Positions 1-9,503 of a DNA stretch of 64,000 nucleotides are shown here, piece by piece. Under the pieces are notes generated by a model, which was not told where the DNA came from, made no database searches, and saw nothing but the letters and a program-made list of their open reading frames with translations. Made by a program: the position numbers and the translations under genes. This DNA comes from Corynebacterium sp. (GTDB taxonomy: Bacteria > Actinomycetota > Actinomycetes > Mycobacteriales > Mycobacteriaceae). How positions within the stretch are numbered: position 1 is the stretch's first letter; each line of letters opens with the position of its first letter. The stretch lies in contig NZ_JAUNKO010000001.1 of NCBI RefSeq assembly GCF_030532715.1, forward strand, positions 466,867 to 530,866. Reading direction: 5' to 3'.

Positions 1-1
1 C

Positions 2-211
2 GCCTCCGGGGACATCGCTCTGCCGAGTGTGGATGAACGTACGGTGGGCATTTCGCTGAAGGACCTCGCTTCGCGCCCAGTGCGCATCCTCGTTGCGGGC
101 GGGGTGAGCAAAACCACCGCGATTCGCACTGCGCTTTCCATGGGCCTGGCCACTCACCTTGTGATTGACCAGAGCACCGCGCACCGGGTATTGGAAAGCG
201 CGACTGACTAG
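2..211 (+). CDS. SorC/DeoR-type sugar-binding transcriptional regulator (C-terminal fragment)
   Basis: Only the last 69 codons are inside the window; the reading frame is open from base 2 and stops at 209-211. The visible part matches the end of the SorC-family effector-binding domain: the segment RILVAGGVSKTTAIRTALSMG followed by a conserved Thr-Ala near the end. In this family the C-terminal domain binds a phosphorylated sugar and an N-terminal helix-turn-helix (not visible here) binds DNA. It lies beside nupC, cdd, deoA and deoC, so I infer that it senses deoxyribose-phosphate or a nucleoside intermediate and controls them. It ends one base before the nupC stop codon on the other strand, so the two genes converge. 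Confidence 0.75.
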   Translation, partial: ASGDIALPSVDERTVGISLKDLASRPVRILVAGGVSKTTAIRTALSMGLATHLVIDQSTAHRVLESATD

Positions 212-1426
212 CTAGAACACCACGACGCCCACGATCGCGGCGTTCAGCATGTTCGTGGCAAAACCCGTCATCAATGCCAGGGGCGCCAGTTTGGCTACCT
301 CGCCGCGCCGCTCCGGCACCAAACCACCGATCGAACCGATCTGAATGGCCATGGAGCTGATGTTGGCAAAGCCAGCCAGGGCGAAGGTGGTGATCATCAC
401 GGACTTCGGATCCATCGACGGGATATTCGGGCCGAAGGAGGTGAAGCCAACGAACTCGTTAATAATGGTCTTTTCGCCGATGAAGTTGCCCACCATTTGG
501 GCGTCCTGCCACGGCACGCCGATGAGCCAGGCGGCGGGCGCAAACAGCAACCCGAACAGGCCCTCCAGGGACCAATTGTCGTAGCCAAACAGTCCACCGA
601 TGCCGCCAAGGATTGCGGAGATCATTGCAATAAAGGCGATAAACGCGATGAGCAAACAACCCACGGCCACCGCGATGCGGCCGCCCGACATCGCGCCACT
701 GCCGATGGCATCAATAATGTTTTTGGATTCCGTATCGCGAACATCCCGCACCGAGGCGTCGAGGTTGGATTCCTCGGTTTCCGGCCAGAAAGCCTTGGCC
801 ACAATCAACGAACCGGGGGCGTTCATCAAACTGGCCGCCAACAGGTACTCCAGAGGTGCGCCAAGCAGCGAATAACCGATGAGGGTAGACCCCGCGACGG
901 AAGCAAACCCGCCGGTCATGCAGGTAAACAATTCCGAGCGGGTGAGCTTTGGCAGGTACGGGGCGATCACCAGTGGCGCCTCGCTTTGGCCGAGAAAGAT
1001 CACGGTGGAGGCCCATACGGACTCTACTTTGCTGGTGCCCAAGATCTTCTTCAGCGCCCCACCGAGGAGGTCAACGAAAATCTGAATGACCCTCAAGTAG
1101 TACAGTGCACCGATGATTGCTCCGAGGAAGATGATCACGGGGAGCACGTTCAGCGCGAACACAAAGCCGTTATCTTCGCCGAACAAGCCGCCGAACACGA
1201 ACGAGGTGCCTTGGTTGGTAAACTCCGTGAGCTTTTCCAACCCCTCCGCGACTTTCTTTAATGCGAGGAACCCGTAGTCCCATTTCAGCACGATCAGCGC
1301 GAACGCGGTTTGCAGTACCAACCCCACCCCCAGCGTGCGCCACCGAATTTGCTTTCGATGTCTGGAAAAGAGGATGAGTACACCAAAGATAACGGCAATG
1401 CCGAGGAGACCTTGGAGGCGATCCAT
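212..1426 (-). CDS. nupC: Concentrative nucleoside transporter, NupC/CNT family
   Basis: A 404-residue polytopic membrane protein of normal CNT length. It has the family's N-terminal hydrophobic segment (LLGIAVIFGVLILFSRHRKQI), the GQSEAPLVIAPYL segment near residues 150-160 and the FGPNIPSMDP-type segment towards the C-terminus. CNT proteins import nucleosides with H+ or Na+. It starts 42 bp after the cdd stop and is read in the same direction, so the two probably form one transcript for uptake and deamination of pyrimidine nucleosides. An AAAGGT sequence precedes the ATG. Confidence 0.93.
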   Translation of the reverse strand: MDRLQGLLGIAVIFGVLILFSRHRKQIRWRTLGVGLVLQTAFALIVLKWDYGFLALKKVAEGLEKLTEFTNQGTSFVFGGLFGEDNGFVFALNVLPVIIFLGAIIGALYYLRVIQIFVDLLGGALKKILGTSKVESVWASTVIFLGQSEAPLVIAPYLPKLTRSELFTCMTGGFASVAGSTLIGYSLLGAPLEYLLAASLMNAPGSLIVAKAFWPETEESNLDASVRDVRDTESKNIIDAIGSGAMSGGRIAVAVGCLLIAFIAFIAMISAILGGIGGLFGYDNWSLEGLFGLLFAPAAWLIGVPWQDAQMVGNFIGEKTIINEFVGFTSFGPNIPSMDPKSVMITTFALAGFANISSMAIQIGSIGGLVPERRGEVAKLAPLALMTGFATNMLNAAIVGVVVF

Positions 1427-1468
1427 GAGGTAGAACCTTTCAACGTCGTCGGTATTTAGCTGCGAGCG

Positions 1469-1876
1469 CTACAGCGAATCTGGCCCGAACGCGTTCGGGA
1501 GCAGCTCTGAAAACGGCACCGTATGCGGCTTACCGTCCTGGGAAACGATGACCCGCTCGCAGCTGAACTCGCAGAGAACTTGGCGGCATGCGCCGCACGG
1601 ATAGCAGGGTTCGGCCTTGAGACCAACGACAGCTGCCGCAACGATTCGCGGGCGCCGCGTCCGATCCGCCTCGCCGCTGATGATCGCCCGCGTCACGGCT
1701 GTGCGTTCGGCGCAGATCGTCAGCCCGAACGAAGCGTTTTCTACGTTGCAGCCGGTGACGACGCGGCCGTCGTCAAACAGCAATGCGGCGCCGACGGGGA
1801 AGTCGGAGTATGGGGCGTACGCGCGGTAGGCGGCGTCCCGAGCAAGTTCGAGGAGCTCGGTGTCGGTGGGGGTCAT
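1469..1876 (-). CDS. cdd: Cytidine deaminase
   Basis: 135 residues, the length of the small tetrameric cytidine deaminases. The zinc site is complete: Cys55-Ala-Glu57 in CAERTAV and Cys94/Cys97 in PCGACRQ, with Glu57 as proton shuttle. The enzyme converts cytidine and deoxycytidine to uridine and deoxyuridine. A strong GAGGAGG ribosome-binding site precedes the ATG at 1876. It is the first gene of a cdd-nupC operon, divergent from deoA, and shares the 1890-1950 control region with it. Confidence 0.96.
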   Translation of the reverse strand: MTPTDTELLELARDAAYRAYAPYSDFPVGAALLFDDGRVVTGCNVENASFGLTICAERTAVTRAIISGEADRTRRPRIVAAAVVGLKAEPCYPCGACRQVLCEFSCERVIVSQDGKPHTVPFSELLPNAFGPDSL

Positions 1877-1896
1877 GGGCTACCTCCTCACGAAAA

Positions 1897-1948
1897 ATTA
1901 ACACTTGATAAACGAACCCTTGACAAGTGTTCTTGCCCTTATGATAAT
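1897..1948. promoter_or_regulatory. Divergent deoA / cdd promoters with overlapping operator dyad
   Basis: On the + strand TTGACA (1920-1925), a 17-bp spacer and GATAAT (1943-1948) form a near-consensus promoter for deoA. On the - strand TTGTCA (1926-1921) and GTTAAT (1902-1897), 18 bp apart, could serve cdd. A perfect inverted repeat, AACACTTG (1900-1907) and CAAGTGTT (1924-1931) with a 16-bp spacer, covers the start of the + strand -35 box and part of the cdd promoter. It is a plausible site for the regulator encoded at the left edge. Confidence 0.65.
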
Positions 1949-2026
1949 CGGAAGTAGGCTAGCGCACAAGAACCCCCTTACTGTGACCGATACCACACGC
2001 ACCCCATTTCGCAAGGAGTATTTGCA

Positions 2027-3313
2027 ATGGCTGAAAAATTCGATGCCGTAGATATCATCCGCACCAAGCGCGACCGGCACCGCCTCACCAAAGATCAAAT
2101 CGACTGGGTGATCGATGCCTACACCCGCGGCGTCGTCGCTGACGAACAAATGGCCGCGTTGAACATGGCTATCTTCCTCAACGGCATGGATCGCGCCGAG
2201 ATCGTGGACTGGACCACCGCCATGATGAACTCGGGCGAGCGCATGAACTTTGACTCCCTCTCCCGCACCACCTCGGACAAACACTCCACGGGCGGCGTCG
2301 GCGATAAAATCACCCTCCCGCTTGCGCCCCTCGTGGCCACCTTCGGCGTCGCCGTACCGCAGCTTTCCGGTCGGGGACTTGGCCACACCGGCGGCACTTT
2401 GGACAAGTTGGAATCCATTCCGGGCTGGCAGGCGAACATTTCCAACGAGCGCATGATGGAAATTTTGGAGGACCCCGGCTGCATTATTTGCGCGGCTGGG
2501 GCTGGCCTCGCCCCCGCTGATAAGAAGATTTACGCCCTGCGCGATATTACCGCCACCGTGGAGTGCATCCCGCTGATTGCCAGCTCGATTATGAGCAAAA
2601 AGATTGCGGAGGGCACGGCCTCGCTTGTGTTGGACGTCAAGGTTGGCTCCGGCGCGTTTATGAAGGAGTTCGACATGGCCCACGAGCTCGCCACCACCAT
2701 GGTTGATCTGGGCAAAGACGCCGGCGTGACCACGGTTGCACTCTTGACGGACATGTCCCGCCCGCTGGGCCGCGCGGTGGGTAACGCGCTGGAAGTGCAG
2801 GAGTCGGTGGATATCCTCGCTGGCGGCGGGCCGCAGGACGTACGCGAACTGACGGTCGCCTTGGCGCAGGAGATGCTTACCCTGGCCGGCAAGCCTGACG
2901 AAGATGTTGCCGCCGCGCTTGACGACGGCCGCGCAATGGACGTGTGGAAACGCATGATCCGCGCCCAGGGTGGTGACCCTGACGCCCCGTTGCCCACCGC
3001 AAAGCACTCCCACGAGGTTGTCGCGGATCGGGATGGATATCTTGGCGAGTTGGATGCGCTCGCTGTGGGTGTTGCCAGCTGGCGCCTCGGCGCCGGCCGT
3101 GCCCGCAAGGAGGATCCAGTGCAGGCCGGCGCTGGCGTGCTGCTGCACGCGGGTTTCGGCGACAAGGTGAAACGCGGGCAACCGCTCTTTACTCTGTATA
3201 CGGACACCCCGGATCGGTTCGAGCGCGCCTTGGAGTCGCTCACCCCCGGGTTTGCTATTACTGACTCCGCACCGGCGATGCCGGAGTCCGTCATCCTGGA
3301 CCGCATCGCCTAA
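2027..3313 (+). CDS. deoA: Thymidine / pyrimidine-nucleoside phosphorylase
   Basis: 428 residues, typical for the family. The phosphate-binding segment KHSTGGVGDK (residues 85-94) and the signature SGRGLGHTGGTLDKLESIPG (about 114-133) are intact. A C-terminal PYNP domain contains the DPVQAGAGV segment. The enzyme cleaves thymidine or deoxyuridine with phosphate to give the base and 2-deoxyribose 1-phosphate. An AAGGAG site lies 9 bases before the ATG. It is first in deoA-deoC-phosphomutase, so the released sugar phosphate can pass to the downstream enzymes. Confidence 0.96.
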   Translation: MAEKFDAVDIIRTKRDRHRLTKDQIDWVIDAYTRGVVADEQMAALNMAIFLNGMDRAEIVDWTTAMMNSGERMNFDSLSRTTSDKHSTGGVGDKITLPLAPLVATFGVAVPQLSGRGLGHTGGTLDKLESIPGWQANISNERMMEILEDPGCIICAAGAGLAPADKKIYALRDITATVECIPLIASSIMSKKIAEGTASLVLDVKVGSGAFMKEFDMAHELATTMVDLGKDAGVTTVALLTDMSRPLGRAVGNALEVQESVDILAGGGPQDVRELTVALAQEMLTLAGKPDEDVAAALDDGRAMDVWKRMIRAQGGDPDAPLPTAKHSHEVVADRDGYLGELDALAVGVASWRLGAGRARKEDPVQAGAGVLLHAGFGDKVKRGQPLFTLYTDTPDRFERALESLTPGFAITDSAPAMPESVILDRIA

Positions 3314-3346
3314 CTGAATTGCTATTTGCTGAGGAGTTTACTCACC

Positions 3347-4015
3347 ATGACCACTCGCGCCGACGTCGCCGCGATTATCGACCACACCCTGCTCAAACCG
3401 GAAGCAACGCGCGAACAAGTTGCCGAACTCGCCGCGGAGGCCGGACGCTTAGGCACCTTTTCCATTTGCGTGTCGCCGTCCCTGTTGCCGGTGGATACGC
3501 CCCCTGGCGTGGCGGTTGCCACTGTGGTGGGGTTCCCTTCCGGGGCGGTGCGAGCGTCCATTAAAGCTGCCGAAGCTGCGGCAGCGGTTGCCGACGGCGC
3601 CGACGAGGTGGACATGGTGATCAACCTCGCCCTGGTCAAGCAGGCGCAGTGGGATGCACTCACCGAAGAAATCGCTGGCGTCAAGCAGGCGTGCGGCTCG
3701 GCGCTCCTCAAAGTGATTATCGAATCCGCCGCGCTGACCGACGCTGAGATCGTCGCCTGTTGTCGCGCCGCAGAAGCCGCGGGCGCCGACTACGTCAAGA
3801 CTTCGACCGGCTTCCACCCCGCCGGCGGCGCATCCGAACACGCAGTGAAACTCATGCGCGCAACCGTGGGTGACCGCCTTGGTGTGAAAGCCTCCGGTGG
3901 CATTCGCACCACCGAGGCCGCACTCGCCATGATCGACGCCGGCGCTTCCCGCCTCGGCCTGTCCGCATCCGCCGTGATCCTCGACGGGCTACCCGAACAA
4001 GAAGGTTCCCTATGA
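3347..4015 (+). CDS. deoC: Deoxyribose-phosphate aldolase
   Basis: 222 residues from the ATG at 3347. I chose this start over the upstream TTG at 3326 because GAGGAG (3331-3336) sits 10 bases before the ATG. The catalytic set is visible: Asp89 in DEVDMVIN, the Schiff-base Lys151 in DYVKTSTGF, and the second lysine in the VKASGGIRT segment. It splits 2-deoxyribose 5-phosphate into acetaldehyde and glyceraldehyde 3-phosphate. The stop overlaps the next start by four bases (ATGA), which indicates translational coupling. Confidence 0.96.
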   Translation: MTTRADVAAIIDHTLLKPEATREQVAELAAEAGRLGTFSICVSPSLLPVDTPPGVAVATVVGFPSGAVRASIKAAEAAAAVADGADEVDMVINLALVKQAQWDALTEEIAGVKQACGSALLKVIIESAALTDAEIVACCRAAEAAGADYVKTSTGFHPAGGASEHAVKLMRATVGDRLGVKASGGIRTTEAALAMIDAGASRLGLSASAVILDGLPEQEGSL

Positions 4016-5682
4016 ACACTCTCCAACGCGCCGTTGTGTGGCGCGACCACGACCCCGACCCCGCCACGCGGGACACCATAACCAAACTTATCGACGCCGC
4101 GACCAGCGGCGACACCGGCGCCGAAGCCGAGCTCGCCTCCCGCTTCGCCGGACCGCTCACCTTCGGCACGGCCGGATTGCGCGGCGAGGTAGGCGCGGGC
4201 GAGAGCCGCATGAACCGCGCCGTGGTCATCCGAGCGACCGCTGGCTTGGTGTCCTGGTTGCAAACGAAAACTCCGAACCCCACGGTGGTCATCGGCTGCG
4301 ACGCCCGCCACGGATCCGCGGAATTTCAACGCGACGCCGCGGAAGTCGTCTCCGGCGCTGGCGCCACCGCCTTGGTGCTGCCCGCACAACTGCCCACCCC
4401 CGTGACCGCGTTCGCCGTGCGCTCCCTTGGCGCGGACGCTGGCATCATGGTCACCGCCTCCCACAATCCCCCCGCAGACAACGGCTACAAGGTTTACCTC
4501 GGTGGCCGCGTCAGCCCCGGCGACGGCGACGGTGTGCAAATCGTCTCCCCCGCCGACAGCGAAATCACCGAACATATCAACGCCCAGCCACCGGCTGATC
4601 AAATTCCCCGCACCGACGACAACGTCAAACACGTGGACGTGCTTCAGGAATATCTCAAGCGTGCCGGTGCGCTGGGCACGCCCAACCCGCTGCGAATCGT
4701 ACTCACCCCCATGCACGGTGTGGGTGGCGCGGTGGCAGTGCAAGCGCTCGCAGCGGCTGGTTTTACTGACATCCACGTGGTGGAGGAACAGGCGCTACCC
4801 GACCCGGATTTTCCCACCGTATCGTTCCCCAACCCGGAGGAACCCGGCGCTCTGGACCTCGCGTTTGCGCTAGCCACAGATGTGGAGGCAGACGTCATCC
4901 TCGCACTCGACCCGGATGCAGACCGCTGCGCCGCGGCAATCCCTACCGCCACGGGTTGGCGGCAACTCACCGGTGATGAGACGGGCGCATTGCTGGGCGA
5001 GTACATTGCTACCAAGTACGCGAAAAGCGGCGCCAAGGGCGGCGTGATGGCGAACTCGATCGTCTCCGGTAGGTTGCTTTCGCGCATTGCCGAAGACCAT
5101 GGTTTGGATCACCAGGCCACGCTCACTGGTTTTAAATGGATCGCGCGGACTCCCGGGCTCGTGTTCGGCTACGAGGAAGCTATCGGATACTGCACCGACC
5201 CCGAATACGTACGCGACAAGGACGGCATCACCGCTTGCATCACCATGGCCAGCCTCGTTGCCGCGCTCAAGGCGCAGGGGCGCACCGTGGACGATGCGCT
5301 CGCAGAGCTAGCCCGGCGCCATGGCCTGCACGCCACTGCCCCGCTGACGTTTAGGGTGTCTAACCTACAGCTCATCGCGGATGGCATGGACACGCTGCGC
5401 GCGCACCCGCCGACGGAGCTGGCGGGCTCGAAAGTGGTGGAATTTTCCGATTTGGCGGAAGGCTACCAAGGGCTGCCAGGCACGAATGGCGTGCTCATCC
5501 GCACCGCCGACGACGATCGCGTGATCGTCCGTCCCTCCGGCACCGAACCCAAGCTCAAGTGCTACCTTGAGGTAGTGATCCCCATGGACGAATCACACGT
5601 TGACGTTCCTTGGGACGCCGCGGACCAGCGCCTCGGCGAGCTCAAACGCGACGTCGCCAAGGCGGTTGGTATGCAGGCGTAA
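4012..5682 (+). CDS. pmmB: Phosphomannomutase/phosphoglucomutase family (probable phosphopentomutase role)
   Basis: 556 residues with the four-domain alpha-D-phosphohexomutase layout. The active-site serine is in VTASHNP (Ser about 150), the metal loop is DPDADR (about 300), the sugar-binding loop is FGYEEAIGY, and the phosphate-binding C-terminal loop is [10 protein letters not shown]. It is coupled to deoC. Long mutases of this type act on hexose or pentose 1-phosphates. In this operon I infer conversion of deoxyribose or ribose 1-phosphate to the 5-phosphate, since no deoB-like gene is present. The symbol follows the mycobacterial PmmB family; substrate is not proven by sequence. Confidence 0.85.
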   Translation: MNTLQRAVVWRDHDPDPATRDTITKLIDAATSGDTGAEAELASRFAGPLTFGTAGLRGEVGAGESRMNRAVVIRATAGLVSWLQTKTPNPTVVIGCDARHGSAEFQRDAAEVVSGAGATALVLPAQLPTPVTAFAVRSLGADAGIMVTASHNPPADNGYKVYLGGRVSPGDGDGVQIVSPADSEITEHINAQPPADQIPRTDDNVKHVDVLQEYLKRAGALGTPNPLRIVLTPMHGVGGAVAVQALAAAGFTDIHVVEEQALPDPDFPTVSFPNPEEPGALDLAFALATDVEADVILALDPDADRCAAAIPTATGWRQLTGDETGALLGEYIATKYAKSGAKGGVMANSIVSGRLLSRIAEDHGLDHQATLTGFKWIARTPGLVFGYEEAIGYCTDPEYVRDKDGITACITMASLVAALKAQGRTVDDALAELARRHGLHATAPLTFRVSNLQLIADGMDTLRAHPPTELAGSKVVEFSDLAEGYQGLPGTNGVLIRTADDDRVIVRPSGTEPKLKCYLEVVIPMDESHVDVPWDAADQRLGELKRDVAKAVGMQA

Positions 5683-5693
5683 CCGCCGCGGGG

Positions 5694-6617
5694 TTAGCGC
5701 GAGCCTAGGTGCAGCAACTGCTCCGCAAGCGTGGGCAGGTCCTTGGGCCAATACTCCTCACCGCGAGGATTCAGCGTCCCAGGGCCTGGCTCGCACTCGT
5801 CCACAACCTTGCGCCACCGCGCGGGGATGGCCTCCACGCCGTACACCGACCCCAACAACGCGCCGCACACGGCACCATTCGTATCCGTGTCACCGCCAAG
5901 GCCAATGGCATGCACCAAGGATTCCTCAAAGCTGTCGCCATTGGCCAACTCCCACACCGCCTGGAAGAACGCGTTTTTCACCGAGCCCATGCGGCCCATC
6001 AAATCACGCTTACCCCCGGCGACCGCCGCTGCCACGAGTTCGCGGACCACGGCGCTCGGGTCGCTGGCCAACAACTCCAACACCTCAGTGGCGGTCAGCT
6101 CGTCGCGGATAGCGGAAGACACCGCCACGACGAACGCCTGGTTGATCTCCTGGCAAATGTGGTGCGGGTGCGTGAGCAAACAATCCGCCACAGCGAGTTC
6201 CCGCGCCTCCGATTCCGAGAAATTCGCGGCGTAGATCGCCAGCGGACTCACACGCATCAACGCACCATTCGCCTGACTGGTCTCATCCAACCTGCCGCGC
6301 AGCAGCGCGTTCGTACATGTGGAGCCAATGTCAAACGGTCCAGATTGGGCCCACGCCTGATAGGAAGCCCGCACGTCGTCCGCATCGAAACCGTTGTTTC
6401 GAACGATGCTGCGGGCAAGGGTCAAGGCCATTTCCGTATCATCTGTCGGCTGGCCCGCAATGATGGAATGGGAGCCGCCGTCAGCAAGCTCGCGAACACC
6501 GTTGGGGTACATCTCCTTGATGGACTCCGGGGAACGAAACTCCACCAATGCACCCAAATTATCGCCAATTGCCTGGCCGTACAGGACGCCTCGGGCGCGA
6601 TCCAACGAAAAACTCAT
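5694..6617 (-). CDS. ADP-ribosylglycohydrolase family protein (DraG-like)
   Basis: 307 residues from the ATG at 6617, which has GAAGGAG a few bases upstream; the open frame continues 35 codons further without a better site. Family motifs are all present: GQAIGDNLGALVEF at the N-terminus, DDTEMALTLARS near residue 60, and the metal-binding GGDTDTNGAVCGALLG near the C-terminus. These enzymes remove ADP-ribose from proteins, nucleic acids or small molecules using two magnesium ions. No ADP-ribosyltransferase partner is seen nearby, so the substrate is unknown. It converges on pmmB with 11 bp between stops. Confidence 0.9.
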   Translation of the reverse strand: MSFSLDRARGVLYGQAIGDNLGALVEFRSPESIKEMYPNGVRELADGGSHSIIAGQPTDDTEMALTLARSIVRNNGFDADDVRASYQAWAQSGPFDIGSTCTNALLRGRLDETSQANGALMRVSPLAIYAANFSESEARELAVADCLLTHPHHICQEINQAFVVAVSSAIRDELTATEVLELLASDPSAVVRELVAAAVAGGKRDLMGRMGSVKNAFFQAVWELANGDSFEESLVHAIGLGGDTDTNGAVCGALLGSVYGVEAIPARWRKVVDECEPGPGTLNPRGEEYWPKDLPTLAEQLLHLGSR

Positions 6618-6742
6618 GACGCCAACTCCTTCGCCGTTAAAACCTTGGACACAGTTGCCCCCAATGGTAGGGCGGTTGCGGGTGTAGCAGCCTTGGATCC
6701 TCCAAGCGGGGGTGATGCGCAACCGATTCCAGAAACCGCGAC

Positions 6743-7936
6743 CTAGGCGGAATGCCCAACGACGCTGATATCACGAAGATCGCGCGGATGGACAAGGAAC
6801 AAGCGCGACGTGACCACGCACTCCAGTTCCACGCAATCCCCCATCATCGAACCCACCGTAAACACCGAGGAAAAATCACCCTCGGAGTTGTTGCACAGCG
6901 TCGCCTTGACCAACGATTGAGAATCTTGCAACCAGCCCCACGTGGACCTGTCATTAACATTGATGTCCAAGCCCTTCAAGCTGGCGGGGCAGCCCAGCGC
7001 CTGCGGATGCTCCACGCCACCTGCAGCGCTATCCGAAAATTGTTCCACCATCTCGCACGAATCTTTGCCCACATACTTTGCCAGCACCCGCGTGGGCACC
7101 TTTGAAAGCACCTGGCGGGCGAGGTGCTTCGCCGCCTCGCCCACCGCCGGATCCGCGCGCAGCACCGTGTCCCGCAGCAATGAATCAATCGCGGTGAGCA
7201 ACGCCTCGCAGGAGGCATCCGCGTCCGCCGTTGGCGACACCGACACGTGCGAAGACACCAGCTGCTCCACAAAGTACAACTCAATGGCGCCGGTGGTGCG
7301 GCGGACGCGGTATCCCTCGAGTTCCAACCGGGTCAACATGGCAACCATGACCGACCAGCATTCCCCCACTTCCACCATCAACTGCCACAGCGTGATCGGG
7401 GCGTACTGGCTGGCCAACTTCAACCCCACGTGGAACAACAAGTGCGGATCGTTGGGATAGTGGAACGACAGGGAGCCGTAATCCGACGTCGCGCTAATCC
7501 GGTCGCAGGCGCACCACACAATCGGCAATTCCTCGGCCTGCACGGCGACCATACTGGGCAGCACGAGCAACGCATCGCCAAACTCGTCGAGCGTTACCGC
7601 GCCAAACACGAACTCAGAAACCCCTTCAATGGGCAGATACTCAACAACCTGAGCTGCCACCATGTAGCGGTTGCTGGGACGCACGCCATTGACATTGACG
7701 GACGTCACAGCGCAGGCGGAATCGACGGCCGGAATCTGAGTGGGGTCATTACCAACAGCGCCGTACGCGGCGGCGACGTACGCATCCATATCCGCGAACA
7801 CATCCAAGCTTGAGGGCACAAATATTGGCACATCAACATCTAAGGGAATGCTAGTGATCTGCCGGTATGCCTCGGGCTGGATTAACACACTCGTGAAATC
7901 CTCAAACACGGAGATTTCCATTCCGACCATTTCCAT
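6743..7936 (-). CDS. Hypothetical protein
   Basis: A 397-residue open frame with no family I recognise. It has no signal peptide or membrane segment. The N-terminal half has alternating beta-like hydrophobic stretches (VDVPIFVPSSLDVFADMDAYV). A central helical part contains MVEVGECWSVMVAMLTRLELEGYRVRR, a possible winged-helix-like segment near residue 190. The C-terminal part is acidic and cysteine-containing. Starts at 7936, 7930 and 7921 are all possible and none has a clear ribosome-binding site. It stands alone between DraG-like and proline iminopeptidase genes. Its size and acidic character resemble the orphan at 23887-24861, but I see no convincing alignment. Confidence 0.6.
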   Translation of the reverse strand: MEMVGMEISVFEDFTSVLIQPEAYRQITSIPLDVDVPIFVPSSLDVFADMDAYVAAAYGAVGNDPTQIPAVDSACAVTSVNVNGVRPSNRYMVAAQVVEYLPIEGVSEFVFGAVTLDEFGDALLVLPSMVAVQAEELPIVWCACDRISATSDYGSLSFHYPNDPHLLFHVGLKLASQYAPITLWQLMVEVGECWSVMVAMLTRLELEGYRVRRTTGAIELYFVEQLVSSHVSVSPTADADASCEALLTAIDSLLRDTVLRADPAVGEAAKHLARQVLSKVPTRVLAKYVGKDSCEMVEQFSDSAAGGVEHPQALGCPASLKGLDINVNDRSTWGWLQDSQSLVKATLCNNSEGDFSSVFTVGSMMGDCVELECVVTSRLFLVHPRDLRDISVVGHSA

Positions 7937-8008
7937 ACAGGAGACGCTAGTACCCCCACGCGAAAACTGAAACGCTTTGCCCCAATCTGGAACGTCAAAG
8001 CCGTCAGC

Positions 8009-8028
8009 TTACCCCTATCAAGGGGTAA
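8009..8028. repeat. Perfect inverted repeat in intergenic region
   Basis: TTACCCCT and AGGGGTAA face each other across a 4-base loop in the spacer between the orphan at 6743-7936 and the pip gene. It lies about 75 bp upstream of the orphan's start and is followed on the + strand by a T-containing stretch (about 8029-8044). It may be an operator for the orphan gene or a weak terminator. No other function is visible. Confidence 0.5.
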
Positions 8029-8174
8029 TTTAACACTGTTTTTCCGGCTTTATTTTTGCTACAAAGCGCAGGTACTGGCGTTTCCCAAGCCCGTCAGGCC
8101 TGCGAGCAAGCTTCAATTATGCCACGCAATTTTTTTCACCGCAGCAAAATTGAAATATTACTCAATCGGATGTT

Positions 8175-9461
8175 CTAATATTCGTTAGTCTTTGCTAATA
8201 ACGTACCGACGATTCCACCCCCATCAACGCCAATTCCATCATGCTGAAATTGATTTGTGATATGTAGACGAAGATCGCGAAAAACCCCGGCAGTTTCCAA
8301 AGATAAGTCCATGGGAACAAAAATATCGTCGTAATACACAGCCGCCGCACAGACCGCGGAAGCCTCCGAAAGAACATCTCGGTTATACAGGCAATCCCAA
8401 TCCGCCTTCGCCGCGAGGGTGGCCGCAACCTCGGCATACGGCTTCAGGGCCGGATCCTCGATAAACTGCCACGGAAAAATGTGTTCGGCAGTAAGAAAAT
8501 ATGGCTCGCAAAAATCACAGGGATTCGCGCTTTCCGCAAAACCCGGGATTTCCTCGCGGATCCTATGCGCCGACCAATTCGTCTGACCTTTCACGGTACC
8601 ACCGTAGATTGCCTCATGGACCACCGCATATAACGGATTTCCGGCGAAGGAAACGCGCTGCCCCACCTCCGACAAAAACGATTTCCGCAACCGTTTTTCC
8701 CCACGGAACATCACAAAAGGATCCTCCAAAAGGTAACCCAGACGATCAAAACCCAACCCACGACCCAACTCGATGCCAATGGTGCGGAACCGTCGCGCCG
8801 ACAAGCGTTCGCCGGTTGGAAGCAGCTCCGCTGCCGACTTCAGATGGTGGCAGATCTCCCGAATGCGCTGATCAGCCCACGGAAACTGGGCGTAAAACCG
8901 TTCATGCCGCACCTGGGTGCGGGCAAACGTCGCGCGGTACACATCGTCCACGTGACAGTCGGTGGCGGGCAATCCGCCGGTGATATACGCCCGGTGCACC
9001 GCATCCGGGAACCGAGACAAATAGGTGGTGATGCAAAACCCGCCGAAACTCTGCCCAAACAACGACCACTTCTCCACGCCCAACGCGTTTCTGAAATCCT
9101 CGCAGTCTGCCACAATGTTGTCCGCGCGCAACAAGGTGAAATAGGTGGGCTCGATCGTCGGGGCGTCGATAAGCGCGGAACCAGAACGACCCGTGCCGCG
9201 CTGATCGAGCAACAACAGGCGGTGCTTTTGCAAGATGGTTTCCATCCACCCGCTCGGGCCGAGAAATTGCGGGGAGGGGAAGCCCGGGCCGCCTTGAAGG
9301 TAGACAACGATCGGCCAGTCCTCGCCGCCATCCGGAACGATTTCACGGGCGAAGATATCCAGCGTGCCCAGCTGCGGGCTAGCTCGATCCCATGGCACGG
9401 TGAGCGTGTGAGAACGTACAGTAAAACCGAATCGACGGTGGGCGCTAGTACGGAGCGTCAT
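8175..9461 (-). CDS. pip: Proline iminopeptidase (prolyl aminopeptidase), alpha/beta hydrolase family S33
   Basis: 428 residues from the ATG at 9461; the frame is open further upstream but the homologous N-terminus begins here and the extension overlaps the divergent gene. The oxyanion segment QGGPGFPSP (about residues 55-63), the DQRGTGRS loop and the nucleophile elbow GQSFGG are intact. S33 peptidases release N-terminal proline from peptides. Actinobacterial members of this length often carry the longer cap domain seen here. It is divergent from the membrane acyltransferase gene, with starts 43 bp apart. Confidence 0.88.
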   Translation of the reverse strand: MTLRTSAHRRFGFTVRSHTLTVPWDRASPQLGTLDIFAREIVPDGGEDWPIVVYLQGGPGFPSPQFLGPSGWMETILQKHRLLLLDQRGTGRSGSALIDAPTIEPTYFTLLRADNIVADCEDFRNALGVEKWSLFGQSFGGFCITTYLSRFPDAVHRAYITGGLPATDCHVDDVYRATFARTQVRHERFYAQFPWADQRIREICHHLKSAAELLPTGERLSARRFRTIGIELGRGLGFDRLGYLLEDPFVMFRGEKRLRKSFLSEVGQRVSFAGNPLYAVVHEAIYGGTVKGQTNWSAHRIREEIPGFAESANPCDFCEPYFLTAEHIFPWQFIEDPALKPYAEVAATLAAKADWDCLYNRDVLSEASAVCAAAVYYDDIFVPMDLSLETAGVFRDLRLHITNQFQHDGIGVDGGGIVGTLLAKTNEY

Positions 9462-9503
9462 AACCACGATCGTACCTATGTCCAATGTCTGCTCGGAGCA
9501 CGT

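Noticed and set aside
497-1261. 254-codon + strand frame over nupC
   Set aside because: Lies wholly opposite a clear transporter gene and is rich in His, Gly and Arg, typical of antisense reading.
8844-9503. Upstream 220-codon extension of the membrane acyltransferase
   Set aside because: Antisense to pip; the conserved N-terminus and ribosome-binding site are at 9504.
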